A stretch of 47,080 bases of DNA from Planctomycetota bacterium (GTDB lineage Bacteria > Planctomycetota > UBA1135 > UBA2386), in assembly GCA_025459175.1 (NCBI GenBank), contig JALORC010000066.1, positions 1-47,080 of the forward strand, written 5' to 3'. Position numbers and translations under genes: made by a program. This document shows positions 1 through 6,784 of the stretch, in pieces. A model generated the notes under the pieces. It ran no database searches. It had not been told where the DNA came from and saw nothing but the letters and a program-made list of their open reading frames with translations. Every line of letters starts with the position of its first letter. The first letter of the stretch is position 1.

Positions 1-8
1 CGCGTTGA

Positions 9-103
9 CCTGAACCCCTGCTGCCCGTCGCCTCGGCTCGGTCGCACCCAACGGGCCGCGACAGCGAGGACCGAGACGAGGCGACGGGCAGCAGGGGTTC
101 AGG
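9..103. repeat. Long inverted repeat (hairpin) upstream of the replication module
   Basis: Bases 9-35 are perfectly complementary to 77-103 (27 bp). After one mismatch (36/76) the stem continues with 37-43 pairing to 69-75, leaving a loop of about 25 bases. The stem is far longer than a normal intrinsic terminator and has no T tract. It lies about 130 bp before a DUF1580 and Rep_trans gene pair, so it may be an origin-type or single-strand hairpin used by the initiator, or one end of the element. A terminator for a gene left of the window is the alternative. The structure is certain; its role is inferred. Confidence 0.85.
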
Positions 104-164
104 GGATTGCCCCCCTGCCTGCCCCGAGCTGAGGTGAGGGAGCGCTCCGGTTCTTCTTGCTGTT

Positions 165-178
165 CTTGCTGCAGCAAG
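165..178. promoter_or_regulatory. 14-bp palindrome, possible operator of the DUF1580-rep operon
   Basis: CTTGCTGCAGCAAG is a perfect palindrome. The half-site CTTGCTG also occurs just upstream in direct orientation (about 156-162). It lies about 55 bp before the DUF1580 start, where a small DNA-binding protein of a mobile element would be expected to autoregulate. No clear -10 or -35 was recognised. Confidence 0.4.
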
Positions 179-233
179 TTGGAGCAAGGTCGGGCGAGAG
201 CGTGTGAACGGGTCGCGGCGGAAGTTCGCCCGT

Positions 234-611
234 ATGACGAGACACGAGTATTCGAGTGGTTCTGGCATCGACGTCGCGCGCGAGTCGGTGTTGTCGTTCG
301 GGGAGGCTGCGCGCTACGTCGGCAAGTTGAAGTGCACGAAGGCGGTGGCGTTCCAGACGCTGTTCCGTTGGGCGACCAAGGGTTGCCGGGGCGTTGTGCT
401 GGAGACGATCTGCGTCGGCGGGACGCGGTGCACGTCGAAGGAGGCGCTGCAGCGGTTCTTCGATGCGATGACGCGGGTGCGCTCCGGCGTGCCCGCGTCA
501 GGCGCGCAGGTTGACCACGGGGTCGGAGCGCCTGGTGTGGACCTTGGCGATGTCGACGCGATCCTGCGTCGTGCCGGGATCGTGGGCGAGTCATCGGAGG
601 GCGCGCAATGA
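234..611 (+). CDS. DUF1580-type small DNA-binding protein
   Basis: The protein is 125 aa from the ATG at 234; an upstream GTG at 204 would give 135 aa. The central part reads SFGEAARYVG...LFRWATKGCRGVVLETI...GGTRCTSKEALQRFF. This is the helix-turn-helix pattern of the planctomycete DUF1580 family, which resembles excisionase or MerR-type domains: helix, arginine-tryptophan turn, then a TSKEAL helix. Its stop overlaps the start of the replication initiator (ATGA), so the two are translationally coupled. In such elements this protein is expected to regulate replication or excision; the exact role is inferred. Family assignment is by motif memory and is fairly confident. Confidence 0.75.
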   Translation: MTRHEYSSGSGIDVARESVLSFGEAARYVGKLKCTKAVAFQTLFRWATKGCRGVVLETICVGGTRCTSKEALQRFFDAMTRVRSGVPASGAQVDHGVGAPGVDLGDVDAILRRAGIVGESSEGAQ

Positions 612-1735
612 TGTCGGGCGAGAAGGAGCGTTCTCCGGCCATCGGGTCGCCGAGGGCGACGAGCGCACAGTGCGAGGCGTCTATTGACTGGCTGGAGTTC
701 TCGACCAAGAACGTCCCGCCGCGCGACTTGATGGCTTGGTTGGAGGAGGTTCTCGGTCCTGCTTTCCGGGCGGCCGGGATGAAGGTCGAGTCCGAATCGG
801 TCAGGCGGTTCGTGGCGTTTGGGCCAAACGGGGTGAGGGTGAGTGCCGACCTGGTCGGGTCCGCGAACAAGGACGGTGTTCGCGAGCCCTGGTCGGGTGT
901 CTGCCTACCGGGCGAAGCCTGTCGTTCCGCGGGGACACAGCGGTTGCTGGCGCTGTTGGCCAAGACGCTGCCGGACCCTGGCGTGAAGGTCTCTCGAATG
1001 GACATCGCGTTGGACGACTTCGCGAAGGGGTTCTCGCCGCGGAAGTTCGGCACGACGTGCGTCGGCAAGGACCTCAGCGACGAGAACGGTCGGCTGCAGC
1101 CCTGCGTGGTGACTCGGATCAGTCCGGACAACTGGAACTGGGATCGGCGGAAGGGCGGCTGCTTCTGGCTGGGCAGCGTCTTGAGCGACCGTCGCCTGCG
1201 GGTCTACGACAAGGAGCGGGAGTCCGATGGGCGGATCCGGTCGGTGCGGGTCGAGCTGCAGTGCCGCAACCGCTACGCCACGATGCTGGCGAGGCGGATC
1301 GTGGATGGTCGGGAGAGTGGTGAGTCCGTGGCCAGGTGTGCGTTGCCGTTCGTCGTCGCGTTCGTTGATCTCCGCCAGCCGGCCGGTGCGCGGTCGAGTT
1401 CTCAGGAGTGGCCGCGGCTTGGGTGGTGGGCGGAGTTTGTCGGGCATGTGCAGGCCGCCAGCACGGGCGGCGAGGATCTGTCGCATGTGCTCGCCTGGGA
1501 GCGCAACGGCAAGAAGCAGGGGCGTGGGATGCTGAGCGTCCAGCTCAGGGCGCAGGGGGTGACTCCGGAGGGGTATCGGGCGCTGCGCCGGGGTGGGCTG
1601 CCGGAGGCGGCTGTGGTGCGGGCGGTCGATGCGGTGCTGGACGGGGAGCTGACGCCGCTGAGCCGGGAGCAGGAGGAGCGGATGCGGGCGCTGGTGCAGC
1701 TGCGCGGGGTGGTTGGGGCTGGGAACCCCCACTAG
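608..1735 (+). CDS. Replication initiation factor, Rep_trans family
   Basis: The protein is 375 aa. It shows the signature of Rep_trans initiators (rolling-circle or filamentous-phage type, as in CTXphi RstA and Tn916 Orf20): an N-terminal IDWLEFS strand, a metal-binding-like RMDIALDD motif at about residues 130-137, and RVYDKE at 198-203 with Tyr200 as candidate nicking tyrosine, followed by a VRVELQCRNR strand. A GGAGG ribosome site at 596-600 supports the start at 608, which overlaps the DUF1580 stop. It would nick an origin to start replication or transfer of a mobile element; the hairpin at 9-103 is a candidate target. The C-terminal 100 residues are charged and less conserved-looking. 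Confidence 0.85.
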   Translation: MMSGEKERSPAIGSPRATSAQCEASIDWLEFSTKNVPPRDLMAWLEEVLGPAFRAAGMKVESESVRRFVAFGPNGVRVSADLVGSANKDGVREPWSGVCLPGEACRSAGTQRLLALLAKTLPDPGVKVSRMDIALDDFAKGFSPRKFGTTCVGKDLSDENGRLQPCVVTRISPDNWNWDRRKGGCFWLGSVLSDRRLRVYDKERESDGRIRSVRVELQCRNRYATMLARRIVDGRESGESVARCALPFVVAFVDLRQPAGARSSSQEWPRLGWWAEFVGHVQAASTGGEDLSHVLAWERNGKKQGRGMLSVQLRAQGVTPEGYRALRRGGLPEAAVVRAVDAVLDGELTPLSREQEERMRALVQLRGVVGAGNPH

Positions 1736-1842
1736 GTCTCACGGGGGTTCTTCTCGTTCCGCGTTGGGAATCTGACGTTCCGCGAACCCGTCCAAGGTTT
1801 GTGATGCAAAGCGCGGGCTCGGTACAGGGCGGGTGGAGAAGT

Positions 1843-1870
1843 GCTGGGCTAGACTCACGTCCAGCCCAGC
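1843..1870. repeat. Hairpin downstream of the Rep gene
   Basis: GCTGGGCT (1843-1850) pairs with AGCCCAGC (1863-1870). Inside the loop GAC (1852-1854) can pair with GTC (1859-1861), leaving a TCAC tetraloop. It lies 108 bp after the rep stop. It could terminate the rep transcript, although no T run follows, or be a second origin-type hairpin. Confidence 0.55.
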
Positions 1871-1883
1871 GGTTGAAGTCGCG

Positions 1884-2213
1884 TTAGCGTGCGACGCAGA
1901 AACAGAAGAACCGAGACTTCTTCGGCCGGATTATCTTGCCCGTCTTCCAGTGGCGGATGAACGGTACGCAGACGATCCGGCAGGCGGGGCAGCACCCCGT
2001 CTCGGGCCGACACGAACAGGTTTTGCGCTTCTTCAAGGAAGCAACCTTGTTGTGAAAGTTGGCGGCCCTTGCCGATGGACCCGCGAGAACGTAGCCTTTC
2101 GGCCCCTGTAGCCTCGTGGCGGGCGCATCCTTCGGATGGGTTCGCCGTGTGGTAACCGCCGCTGCCCGTGCGGCGACGGCAAGCGCGTCGAGCGCTTCAC
2201 GACCTCGGAGCAT
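1884..2213 (-). CDS. Possible small Cys-rich protein, unknown function
   Basis: The minus-strand frame is open for 109 codons. Only the C-terminal half (about 2080 down to 1884) looks protein-like: CSCRPETGCCPAC followed by PFIRHWKTGKIIRPKKSRFF, a possible zinc ribbon and then a basic tail. The RHWKTGK stretch recalls short planctomycete and phage-associated hypothetical proteins, but I cannot name a family. The true start is unclear and may be a non-ATG codon near 2050. A tiny plus-strand frame (2136-2216) with a CxCGDGK motif overlaps the upstream half and is a competing possibility. The rest of 1736-2239 holds nothing else I can support. Confidence 0.3.
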   Translation of the reverse strand: MLRGREALDALAVAARAAAVTTRRTHPKDAPATRLQGPKGYVLAGPSARAANFHNKVASLKKRKTCSCRPETGCCPACRIVCVPFIRHWKTGKIIRPKKSRFFCFCVAR

Positions 2214-2239
2214 TAGCCGTGCTTCGAGGTCGCGTCATT

Positions 2240-3004
2240 TCATGCGCCGCCTCCCGCGAGCATCCGCCCAACTTCGTCGAATCCGACGGGCGTCATCTTG
2301 TAGCTCTTGTGCGCCTGAACCGACTTGCCGCCCTTCTTCAGCACGATGATGGGTTGCGGCCGGCGATCGGTGAGGCGCTCCAGTGTCACGGTGGCGTTCG
2401 CTACTGCCTGCCCCAGGTGCTTCAGCGCATTGTTCAGTTGTCGTGTCCCGAAGCCGCCGTCTTCGTTCGGTGCCTTGGTCTGCATGAACGCTGCCGCGAC
2501 GAGCACCTTCTCCGCTCCGGACTCGGGCGATCCGCACAAGGCGAAGAACTCGCCCAGGTGCTCGCACTGCTCTACCGCCGCTTGCACGCTGCCCGCCGGT
2601 GCTAGCGCTCGCTCGCTCGGCGAGTTCGCTGGCGCAACGGTTGGTGCGTTGCGCGCCGACGGCCGGAGCGTGCCTGCATTGGGGGCCATGGCCACAGTAG
2701 CCATCTCGGCAGCCATGCGCATTGCAAAGGAGCGGTCTTCATCCGACAGCGGCTCCAGTAGGTCAACCATGGCGTTGACGACCTGGAGGACGCTTCGGCG
2801 TATCGGTGCGCGCGGGTTCGGCTGAGTCGTCTCGGGTTCCATCGGGTCCTCGGGGTTGGCGTAGGGGACGATAGCCACCGCTTTGTCTCGCGCAACAGTG
2901 TCGAGGATAAATTTCGTCGTGTCGATCCTAACGGGAATGCTAGCGGGCAGATCGAGCCGCGCCATGGCGGGTGCGAAATCGTCCGTCCATGCTGGCTGGG
3001 CCAC
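2240..3004 (-). CDS. Winged-helix-like protein of a mobile element, unknown function
   Basis: The protein is 254 aa from a GTG at 3004; an ATG at 2965 is an alternative. The first 150 residues are low in recognisable motifs and rich in Ala, Pro and Glu. The last 100 residues (ALCGSPESGAEKVLVAAAFM ... TRQLNNALKHLGQAVANATVTLERL ... KSYKMTPVGFDEVGRML) have the layout of a winged helix: two helices, a recognition helix, a lysine-rich wing and a final T-x-x-G helix. It is transcribed divergently from the 3097 gene, and its upstream region contains one copy of an 80-bp inverted repeat. A DNA-binding accessory protein of the element is a fair guess; no family name can be given. Confidence 0.6.
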   Translation of the reverse strand: MAQPAWTDDFAPAMARLDLPASIPVRIDTTKFILDTVARDKAVAIVPYANPEDPMEPETTQPNPRAPIRRSVLQVVNAMVDLLEPLSDEDRSFAMRMAAEMATVAMAPNAGTLRPSARNAPTVAPANSPSERALAPAGSVQAAVEQCEHLGEFFALCGSPESGAEKVLVAAAFMQTKAPNEDGGFGTRQLNNALKHLGQAVANATVTLERLTDRRPQPIIVLKKGGKSVQAHKSYKMTPVGFDEVGRMLAGGGA

Positions 3005-3018
3005 TTGCCGCCGCTAGT

Positions 3019-3101
3019 CTGCCGGCCCGCGGTGCGTGGGCGAGGACCGCCGGTGCAAGTCGCGCCGGCACCCGGGCCGGTCTCGCGGTGAGCGCCATGA
3101 C
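3019..3101 (+). repeat. Inverted repeat copy A, partner of 4569-4648
   Basis: This 83-base stretch between the divergent genes at 3004 and 3097 recurs in reverse complement at 4569-4648, differing by a 3-base indel and a few substitutions. It covers the shared promoter region and the first bases of the 3097 gene. Confidence 0.8.
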
Positions 3102-3546
3102 CAAGAAGATTCTCGTTCACGCCTACGGGGCCGAAACCGAGCCGATCAAGCAAGCGATCAGGCTTGTGGTCGATTTCGCCCAGAAGCACCCCGAGTGCCT
3201 AGACGTAGCGCTGTACGTCTACTCGCTGGACAAGCTGCGGCATCCAACCACCATCGCGAGTGTGCTCGGCCCGGCGCTCTGCAAGGCTCTCTTGGAGCGG
3301 CGATCAGTCCCGCTTTCGGGCACAGCGGCGCGGATAAGGCTGGTAACGGAGCGCACGGTCTCGAAGGGGGTCATGCCTCAAGCGGTGCTCGCGATCTACG
3401 CGAACGACGCCATGTTGAGCAGGGTCGAAGATCGGGGCTCGCTCTTGCTGGCCGTGGCCGTTCCTTGGAACGTGGCTAGTCTGAGCGGATGGATTGCGAA
3501 ATGGAAGCCTAGCGAAGTTGGGACCGCGCGCGCGGCGGGAGGGTAG
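3097..3546 (+). CDS. Small protein of unknown function, operon partner of RusA-like protein
   Basis: The protein is 149 aa from the ATG at 3097. Longer in-frame extensions upstream run through the repeat at 3019-3101 and are unlikely to be coding. The sequence begins MTKKILVHAYGAETEPIKQA and alternates strands and helices (VVDFAQKHPECLDVALYVYS, KLRHPTTIASVLG, PQAVLAIYANDAML), suggesting a compact alpha/beta fold with no signal peptide or membrane segment. It ends six bases before the RusA-like gene and is surely co-transcribed with it. I do not recognise a family. Given its neighbours it is probably a mobile-element accessory protein. Confidence 0.6.
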   Translation: MTKKILVHAYGAETEPIKQAIRLVVDFAQKHPECLDVALYVYSLDKLRHPTTIASVLGPALCKALLERRSVPLSGTAARIRLVTERTVSKGVMPQAVLAIYANDAMLSRVEDRGSLLLAVAVPWNVASLSGWIAKWKPSEVGTARAAGG

Positions 3547-3552
3547 AGTTGG

Positions 3553-4263
3553 ATGGACGATCCTACGCAGATCGAGGCGCGCGGTGCCTCAGAGGGAATA
3601 AATCCGATGTTCGGCGAGTGGGTGCGCAAATTCGACTTGGAGCCTGTCTCTTACCAGAACTCGGGGGATGCGAGGCGCGCATTCAAGAGTGCGGTGCGTG
3701 CGTTACTCGATAACAAGTTTGTTTTCGTGGGCGAAGTTAGAGTCTCAATCACTCTCTATCTTGAGGAGCAGAAGGCTTTGGAGACTCCGGCCTACGGCGA
3801 TCTTGACAATCATGCGAAGCAGATTCTCGACTGCATAAAGGGTCGCGGTGGCTTGCTGATCGACGATTGCCAAGTGCAGAGGCTTGAGATTTCATGGATA
3901 GATGTCCCGCGTGGCGCCTACTTCGAAGTTGGGGTTCGCGGAATGCCAGACGACTTCCTTCCAGACTCCCTAAGGCTCTACGAGATGCCCGACGGTCTAT
4001 TTTATCCCCTCTCAGACAAGTATTGGACAACTGAAGGGCTGGTAGACACCCCGGCCGCCTGGTTGAAAATGGTTGCCGATGCGATTGCAGTGATGACCCG
4101 GAATAAGAGGGCATTTCGGCATACGTTGCGCACGAAAGGTGTTCCTGAATTCCGAGCTTTCCAGGCCAGTAAGTTCGTCGCGCCATCGGTGTGCGGGTTT
4201 CATCGCACGCGTATCCAGGACTCTGGCTACGATCTCGTTCCATTACGTAATTGGAGTTTGTGA
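3553..4263 (+). CDS. RusA-like Holliday-junction resolvase
   Basis: The protein is 236 aa. Residues 81-108 carry the RusA signature: YGDLDNHAKQILDCIKG followed by LLIDDCQV. The acidic residues D83, D85 and D104/D105, and the lysine K89, match the expected metal-binding and catalytic positions. Family members are about 120-150 aa, so the C-terminal 100 residues are an extra region of unknown role. It would cut four-way DNA junctions during recombination or replication of the element. A purine-rich GGAGGG leader precedes the start. Part of the gene (3949-3997) is duplicated at 4523-4571. The resolvase assignment rests on the DxDN and DD motifs only. Confidence 0.7.
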   Translation: MDDPTQIEARGASEGINPMFGEWVRKFDLEPVSYQNSGDARRAFKSAVRALLDNKFVFVGEVRVSITLYLEEQKALETPAYGDLDNHAKQILDCIKGRGGLLIDDCQVQRLEISWIDVPRGAYFEVGVRGMPDDFLPDSLRLYEMPDGLFYPLSDKYWTTEGLVDTPAAWLKMVADAIAVMTRNKRAFRHTLRTKGVPEFRAFQASKFVAPSVCGFHRTRIQDSGYDLVPLRNWSL

Positions 4264-4933
4264 TTGCCGTGCGCCGATGGAAGATTGTGTGCAACCTATG
4301 GGTGTCGCGCTGCCTTCGCCGAGGCGTGGTCACCCTCGGCGATGTTTGCGCCGGGGATGCCGAGTTCGTGTGTCATCGTTTGAGGGGGCGCGCCGGTTTG
4401 TCCCCCGATGGAAACTCCAAGTGCAAACCCGACCCGCGCATGCGCCGTGTTTTCTGGCGGCCGGGTGCCGAATTGCGGCACGCTTCAATGTGAGGCGAGC
4501 GCCGCCCGGTAGGGGCGAGCTTGACGACTTCCTTCCAGACTCCACAAGGCTCTACGAGATGCCCGACGGTCACGGCGCTCACCGTGAGACCGGCGGTGCC
4601 GGCGCGACTTGCACCGGTGGTCCTCGCCCACGCACCGCGGGCCGGCAGTCGAGGGTGGCAGGAGGTCCCGGGGCCTGGCTCCGGGGCTCGAACGGGACTC
4701 CGGGCTAGGACTCGGGACGCGACTCTCCTGCTAAGCCTCGGTGCCAGACCTGTCGTCGTCCCGTCGCTACCGGCCCTTGTGCAGTGTTGGCCAACGAGTC
4801 GCAGTGTTCAGGATCGAGCCGAATCGAGAAACCGTGAGAGCGATGGAGAGGGCTTGTCAGCGAGCCGAATCGCCGTAAGATCCGTTGGTCTACAGCAGTT
4901 CTAACCACGGCAACCACAACGGCTTGTAGCCGA
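4264..4933. other. Non-coding stretch between RusA-like gene and tRNA fragment
   Basis: No convincing gene is present; the short open frames here are GC-driven. The stretch contains the chimeric repeat at 4523-4648 and a 12-bp direct repeat CGAGCCGAATCG at 4815-4826 and 4861-4872, about 60-120 bp left of the tRNA-Pro fragment. Such paired short repeats could be arm-type integrase sites. Confidence 0.55.
4523..4648. repeat. Chimeric repeat: rusA fragment joined to inverted copy of a promoter region
   Basis: Bases 4523-4571 repeat 3949-3997 of the RusA-like gene in direct orientation (47 of 49 identical). Directly after, sharing GGTCA at the junction, 4569-4648 is the reverse complement of 3019-3101. 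The short shared sequence at the join points to microhomology or template-switch rearrangement. Confidence 0.85.
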
Positions 4934-4977
4934 TGGGGTGCAGGGGGTCGGAAGTTCAAATCTTCTCGCTCCGACCA
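4934..4977 (+). tRNA. tRNA-Pro 3' half (partial), attachment-site remnant
   Basis: The T arm is complete: GGAAG (4950-4954), loop TTCAAAT (4955-4961) and CTTCT (4962-4966). It is followed by acceptor strand CGCTCCG (4967-4973), discriminator A and encoded CCA (4975-4977). The matching 5' acceptor strand would be CGGAGCG, typical of tRNA-Pro, and is absent upstream; similarity stops near the anticodon loop. A 3' tRNA half followed by an integrase start is the usual mark of integration into a tRNA gene. The intact tRNA-Pro should lie left of this window. Confidence 0.8.
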
Positions 4978-5044
4978 CTTCTTAAGTCACGTCGAGCGGT
5001 GCACTTGCACCGAACCGGCCTTTCGGCCGTGCTGACCGTCTAGC

Positions 5045-5062
5045 CCCTGTTTCACGACAGGG
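5045..5062. repeat. Short hairpin CCCTGT/ACAGGG, copy 1
   Basis: CCCTGT (5045-5050) pairs with ACAGGG (5057-5062). A similar hairpin occurs at 8087-8102, in each case upstream of one of the 250-bp repeats. It may belong to the same repeated unit; its role is unknown. Confidence 0.45.
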
Positions 5063-5086
5063 ACTGTCGAAACGCACGAGGAACCG

Positions 5087-5260
5087 ATGGCTACGAAGCG
5101 ACGGAAGCGGAAGCGCGGCGACGTGCCGCAGATGCACCAGCACAGCAGCGGCCAGGCTCGCGTTGTGCTCCGCGGTCGACTGCACGAAGCAGAAACTCGT
5201 CCGGTCAGGATTTCGAGTCCTGGTGCGGCTGCGCGGCGGGCACCTTGTGGCGGCCGGTGA
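5087..5260 (+). pseudogene. Tyrosine recombinase (integrase) N-terminal remnant
   Basis: From the ATG at 5087 the frame reads a basic start, then VPQMHQHSSGQARVVLRGRL. This is the typical opening of planctomycete tyrosine recombinases (basic, then Y/H-H-x-S-G-Q-A-V-V-x-L-x-G-R). After about 33 residues the similarity ends where the 250-bp repeat begins, and the frame stops at 5258. The arm-binding core domain and the catalytic domain are missing, so this is a deleted integrase. Its place about 110 bp after the tRNA-Pro 3' end, reading away from it, is where the integrase of a tRNA-borne element belongs. Confidence 0.65.
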
Positions 5261-5432
5261 GGTGTTGTTCTGGGCCAACCGACGGGACAACCCACGGCAC
5301 AAGGCCTGGCACGCCGAGATCTTGCGGGAGAGCAGGTGCGGATGCTCGTGGAGGAAGGCGGCGGAGGCGCTGGACCGGACGGCGCTGTTGCGTAGTCTCC
5401 CGACTACCCCCATCAACTAGAGGGAGGGGCAG
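5172..5432 (+). repeat. Repeat block A (degenerate, about 250 bp)
   Basis: This block matches 8367-8618 along its length with small indels and ends in the shared GTAGTCTCCCGACTACCCCC sequence. One frame in both copies could encode GFR.LVRL.GG.LVAAGE.LF...RRDNPR.K.WH.E.LRE and then EALDR...RSLPTTP, so the parent was probably coding. Family unknown. The block stops about 75 bp before the gene at 5508. Confidence 0.75.
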
Positions 5433-5507
5433 ACCGTAGGCGGCTGGGTCTGGAGCGCTGAAAGCAGTCGAGTTGCGGCAGACGCCTCTGCCAGTGGGCA
5501 GGTTTAG

Positions 5508-6548
5508 ATGCAAGACGCTGAAAAGGTAGCTTCTGTTTTCTTTGGTTGGGCGACCCTTGTCATTAGCATCGCGACGCCAATCTTCGCAGCGTTATGCGAT
5601 CATTCATCTTGGCTTCGAGGGAGTTCTCCTCCGAAGCGGGTTACGGTAACGACTCCGTTCTTCACGGATGTCTTGAAGGACGTCCAGATTGCTGGCGGAG
5701 CCAAGCTCACGACTAACGGTGAGCAGTTGAGCAGCCTCTTTCAAGGATCAGTGACTTTGGCCAATCGCGGGCAGGTCGCCATCCTTCCGAGCGATGTCTT
5801 CGAGCCTATTGCAGTGGAAGTTTCGGAGGGATGGCGGCTCATCGCGGTCGATAGCTCATCCGGATCGAAGATAAAGTTCCAATGGTTGCGCGTGTCCGAT
5901 CGCTGTTTTAGCGCCACGCCGGCGCTGCTCAATCCTGGCGATGAGCTATCTGTGCGCGTCTATGCAGCCCCAAGTGAGGCCGATCGTGGATTGCTGGGGC
6001 AGCCGAGCTTGGCCTGGAGGGCCCGGATAGCAAGTTTATCGAGCATTGAAGTCGAGCCTAGGCCAGATTTCTCTTGGTTGTTTAGGCAGCCAAGTACGGC
6101 CTGGGTGCTGCTGGCGGGCTGGAAGCTAATTTTTCTCTTGATTGCCGGCCCGACGCTGCACGCATTTTATCTATACTATGGTTGGCACTTGCGATTATGG
6201 ACAGGCGTCGATTCTGACTCGGTGTTCCGCATTGTAGGGTTGGGGCTACTCGCCTTTGCCGCTGCGGAGTCATATGGGAGCGTCCTCTTTCCCACAGTTG
6301 TTGACATGCTTGGCTCCAGGCTGAATTGGCTAAATGTTGTAATGATGTCCCTGCATATTGGCGTGCTAATGTGTATGATTGTCGCGGTCCATCGTCGGGG
6401 AAGGCGGGGGAGGTCGGAGCATGCAGGGTTGGAGGCCGATGGTGGTGAGGCGGGGGTGATGGCCGAGGTAATGTCTAGCCGGGACCGGCCGAGGCGGAAG
6501 GCTAGGCGACGCCCGGATTTGCGAGGCGGCGCAGACCAAATCGACTAG
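5508..6548 (+). CDS. Membrane protein with extracytoplasmic-type beta domain, partner of TIR protein
   Basis: The protein is 346 aa. An N-terminal hydrophobic segment (about residues 10-28) is followed by a region of about 150 residues rich in beta strands (VTVTTPFF, GSVTLANRGQVAILP, DELSVRVYA). Three more hydrophobic segments follow, around residues 200-225, 240-260 and 275-295. The tail is arginine-rich (RRGRRGRSEHAG). I do not recognise a family. The layout (membrane, beta domain, membrane) parallels the C-terminal part of the next protein, which carries a TIR domain, so the two may assemble together in the membrane. The intergenic gap is 236 bp, so an operon is not certain. The GC-rich tail differs from the AT-richer body and might reflect a shifted end. 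Confidence 0.65.
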   Translation: MQDAEKVASVFFGWATLVISIATPIFAALCDHSSWLRGSSPPKRVTVTTPFFTDVLKDVQIAGGAKLTTNGEQLSSLFQGSVTLANRGQVAILPSDVFEPIAVEVSEGWRLIAVDSSSGSKIKFQWLRVSDRCFSATPALLNPGDELSVRVYAAPSEADRGLLGQPSLAWRARIASLSSIEVEPRPDFSWLFRQPSTAWVLLAGWKLIFLLIAGPTLHAFYLYYGWHLRLWTGVDSDSVFRIVGLGLLAFAAAESYGSVLFPTVVDMLGSRLNWLNVVMMSLHIGVLMCMIVAVHRRGRRGRSEHAGLEADGGEAGVMAEVMSSRDRPRRKARRRPDLRGGADQID

Positions 6549-6610
6549 GCTTGGTCGCAGAGCGTTTGCGCAAGCCGCGGAGCATCGTAGGGTTGTTGTA
6601 GCCGATTGCT

Positions 6611-6634
6611 CCCCCTAGGCCCCCCTAGGCCTAG
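6611..6634. repeat. Tandem CCCCCTAGGC repeat
   Basis: The decamer CCCCCTAGGC occurs twice in tandem (6611-6620, 6621-6630), followed by a partial CTAG, in the gap between 5508-6548 and the TIR gene. Each unit contains the palindrome CCTAGG. It might be an operator or a rho-independent element; no function is evident. Confidence 0.5.
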
Positions 6635-6784
6635 CTCCACAATGCGGCAATCCCTGTCGCTGTGCGGGCTCCGAAGGCAATCAGGCCGCAAGTAATCTGC
6701 GATTGGATGTAGTCATGTTGTGGGCAAGAAGGTTCGTTCTTTTCCGGTGTAGTGTTGCGGTCTGAGTGCGGATAGGCTTGACGC

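Noticed and set aside
524..531. TCGGAGCG as a possible 5' half of the tRNA-Pro gene
   Set aside because: It matches the expected acceptor strand but lies inside the DUF1580 coding frame with no D arm or anticodon stem after it.
3949..4571. Template/variable repeat pair of a diversity-generating retroelement
   Set aside because: The two mismatches are not adenine-specific and no reverse transcriptase is present in the window.
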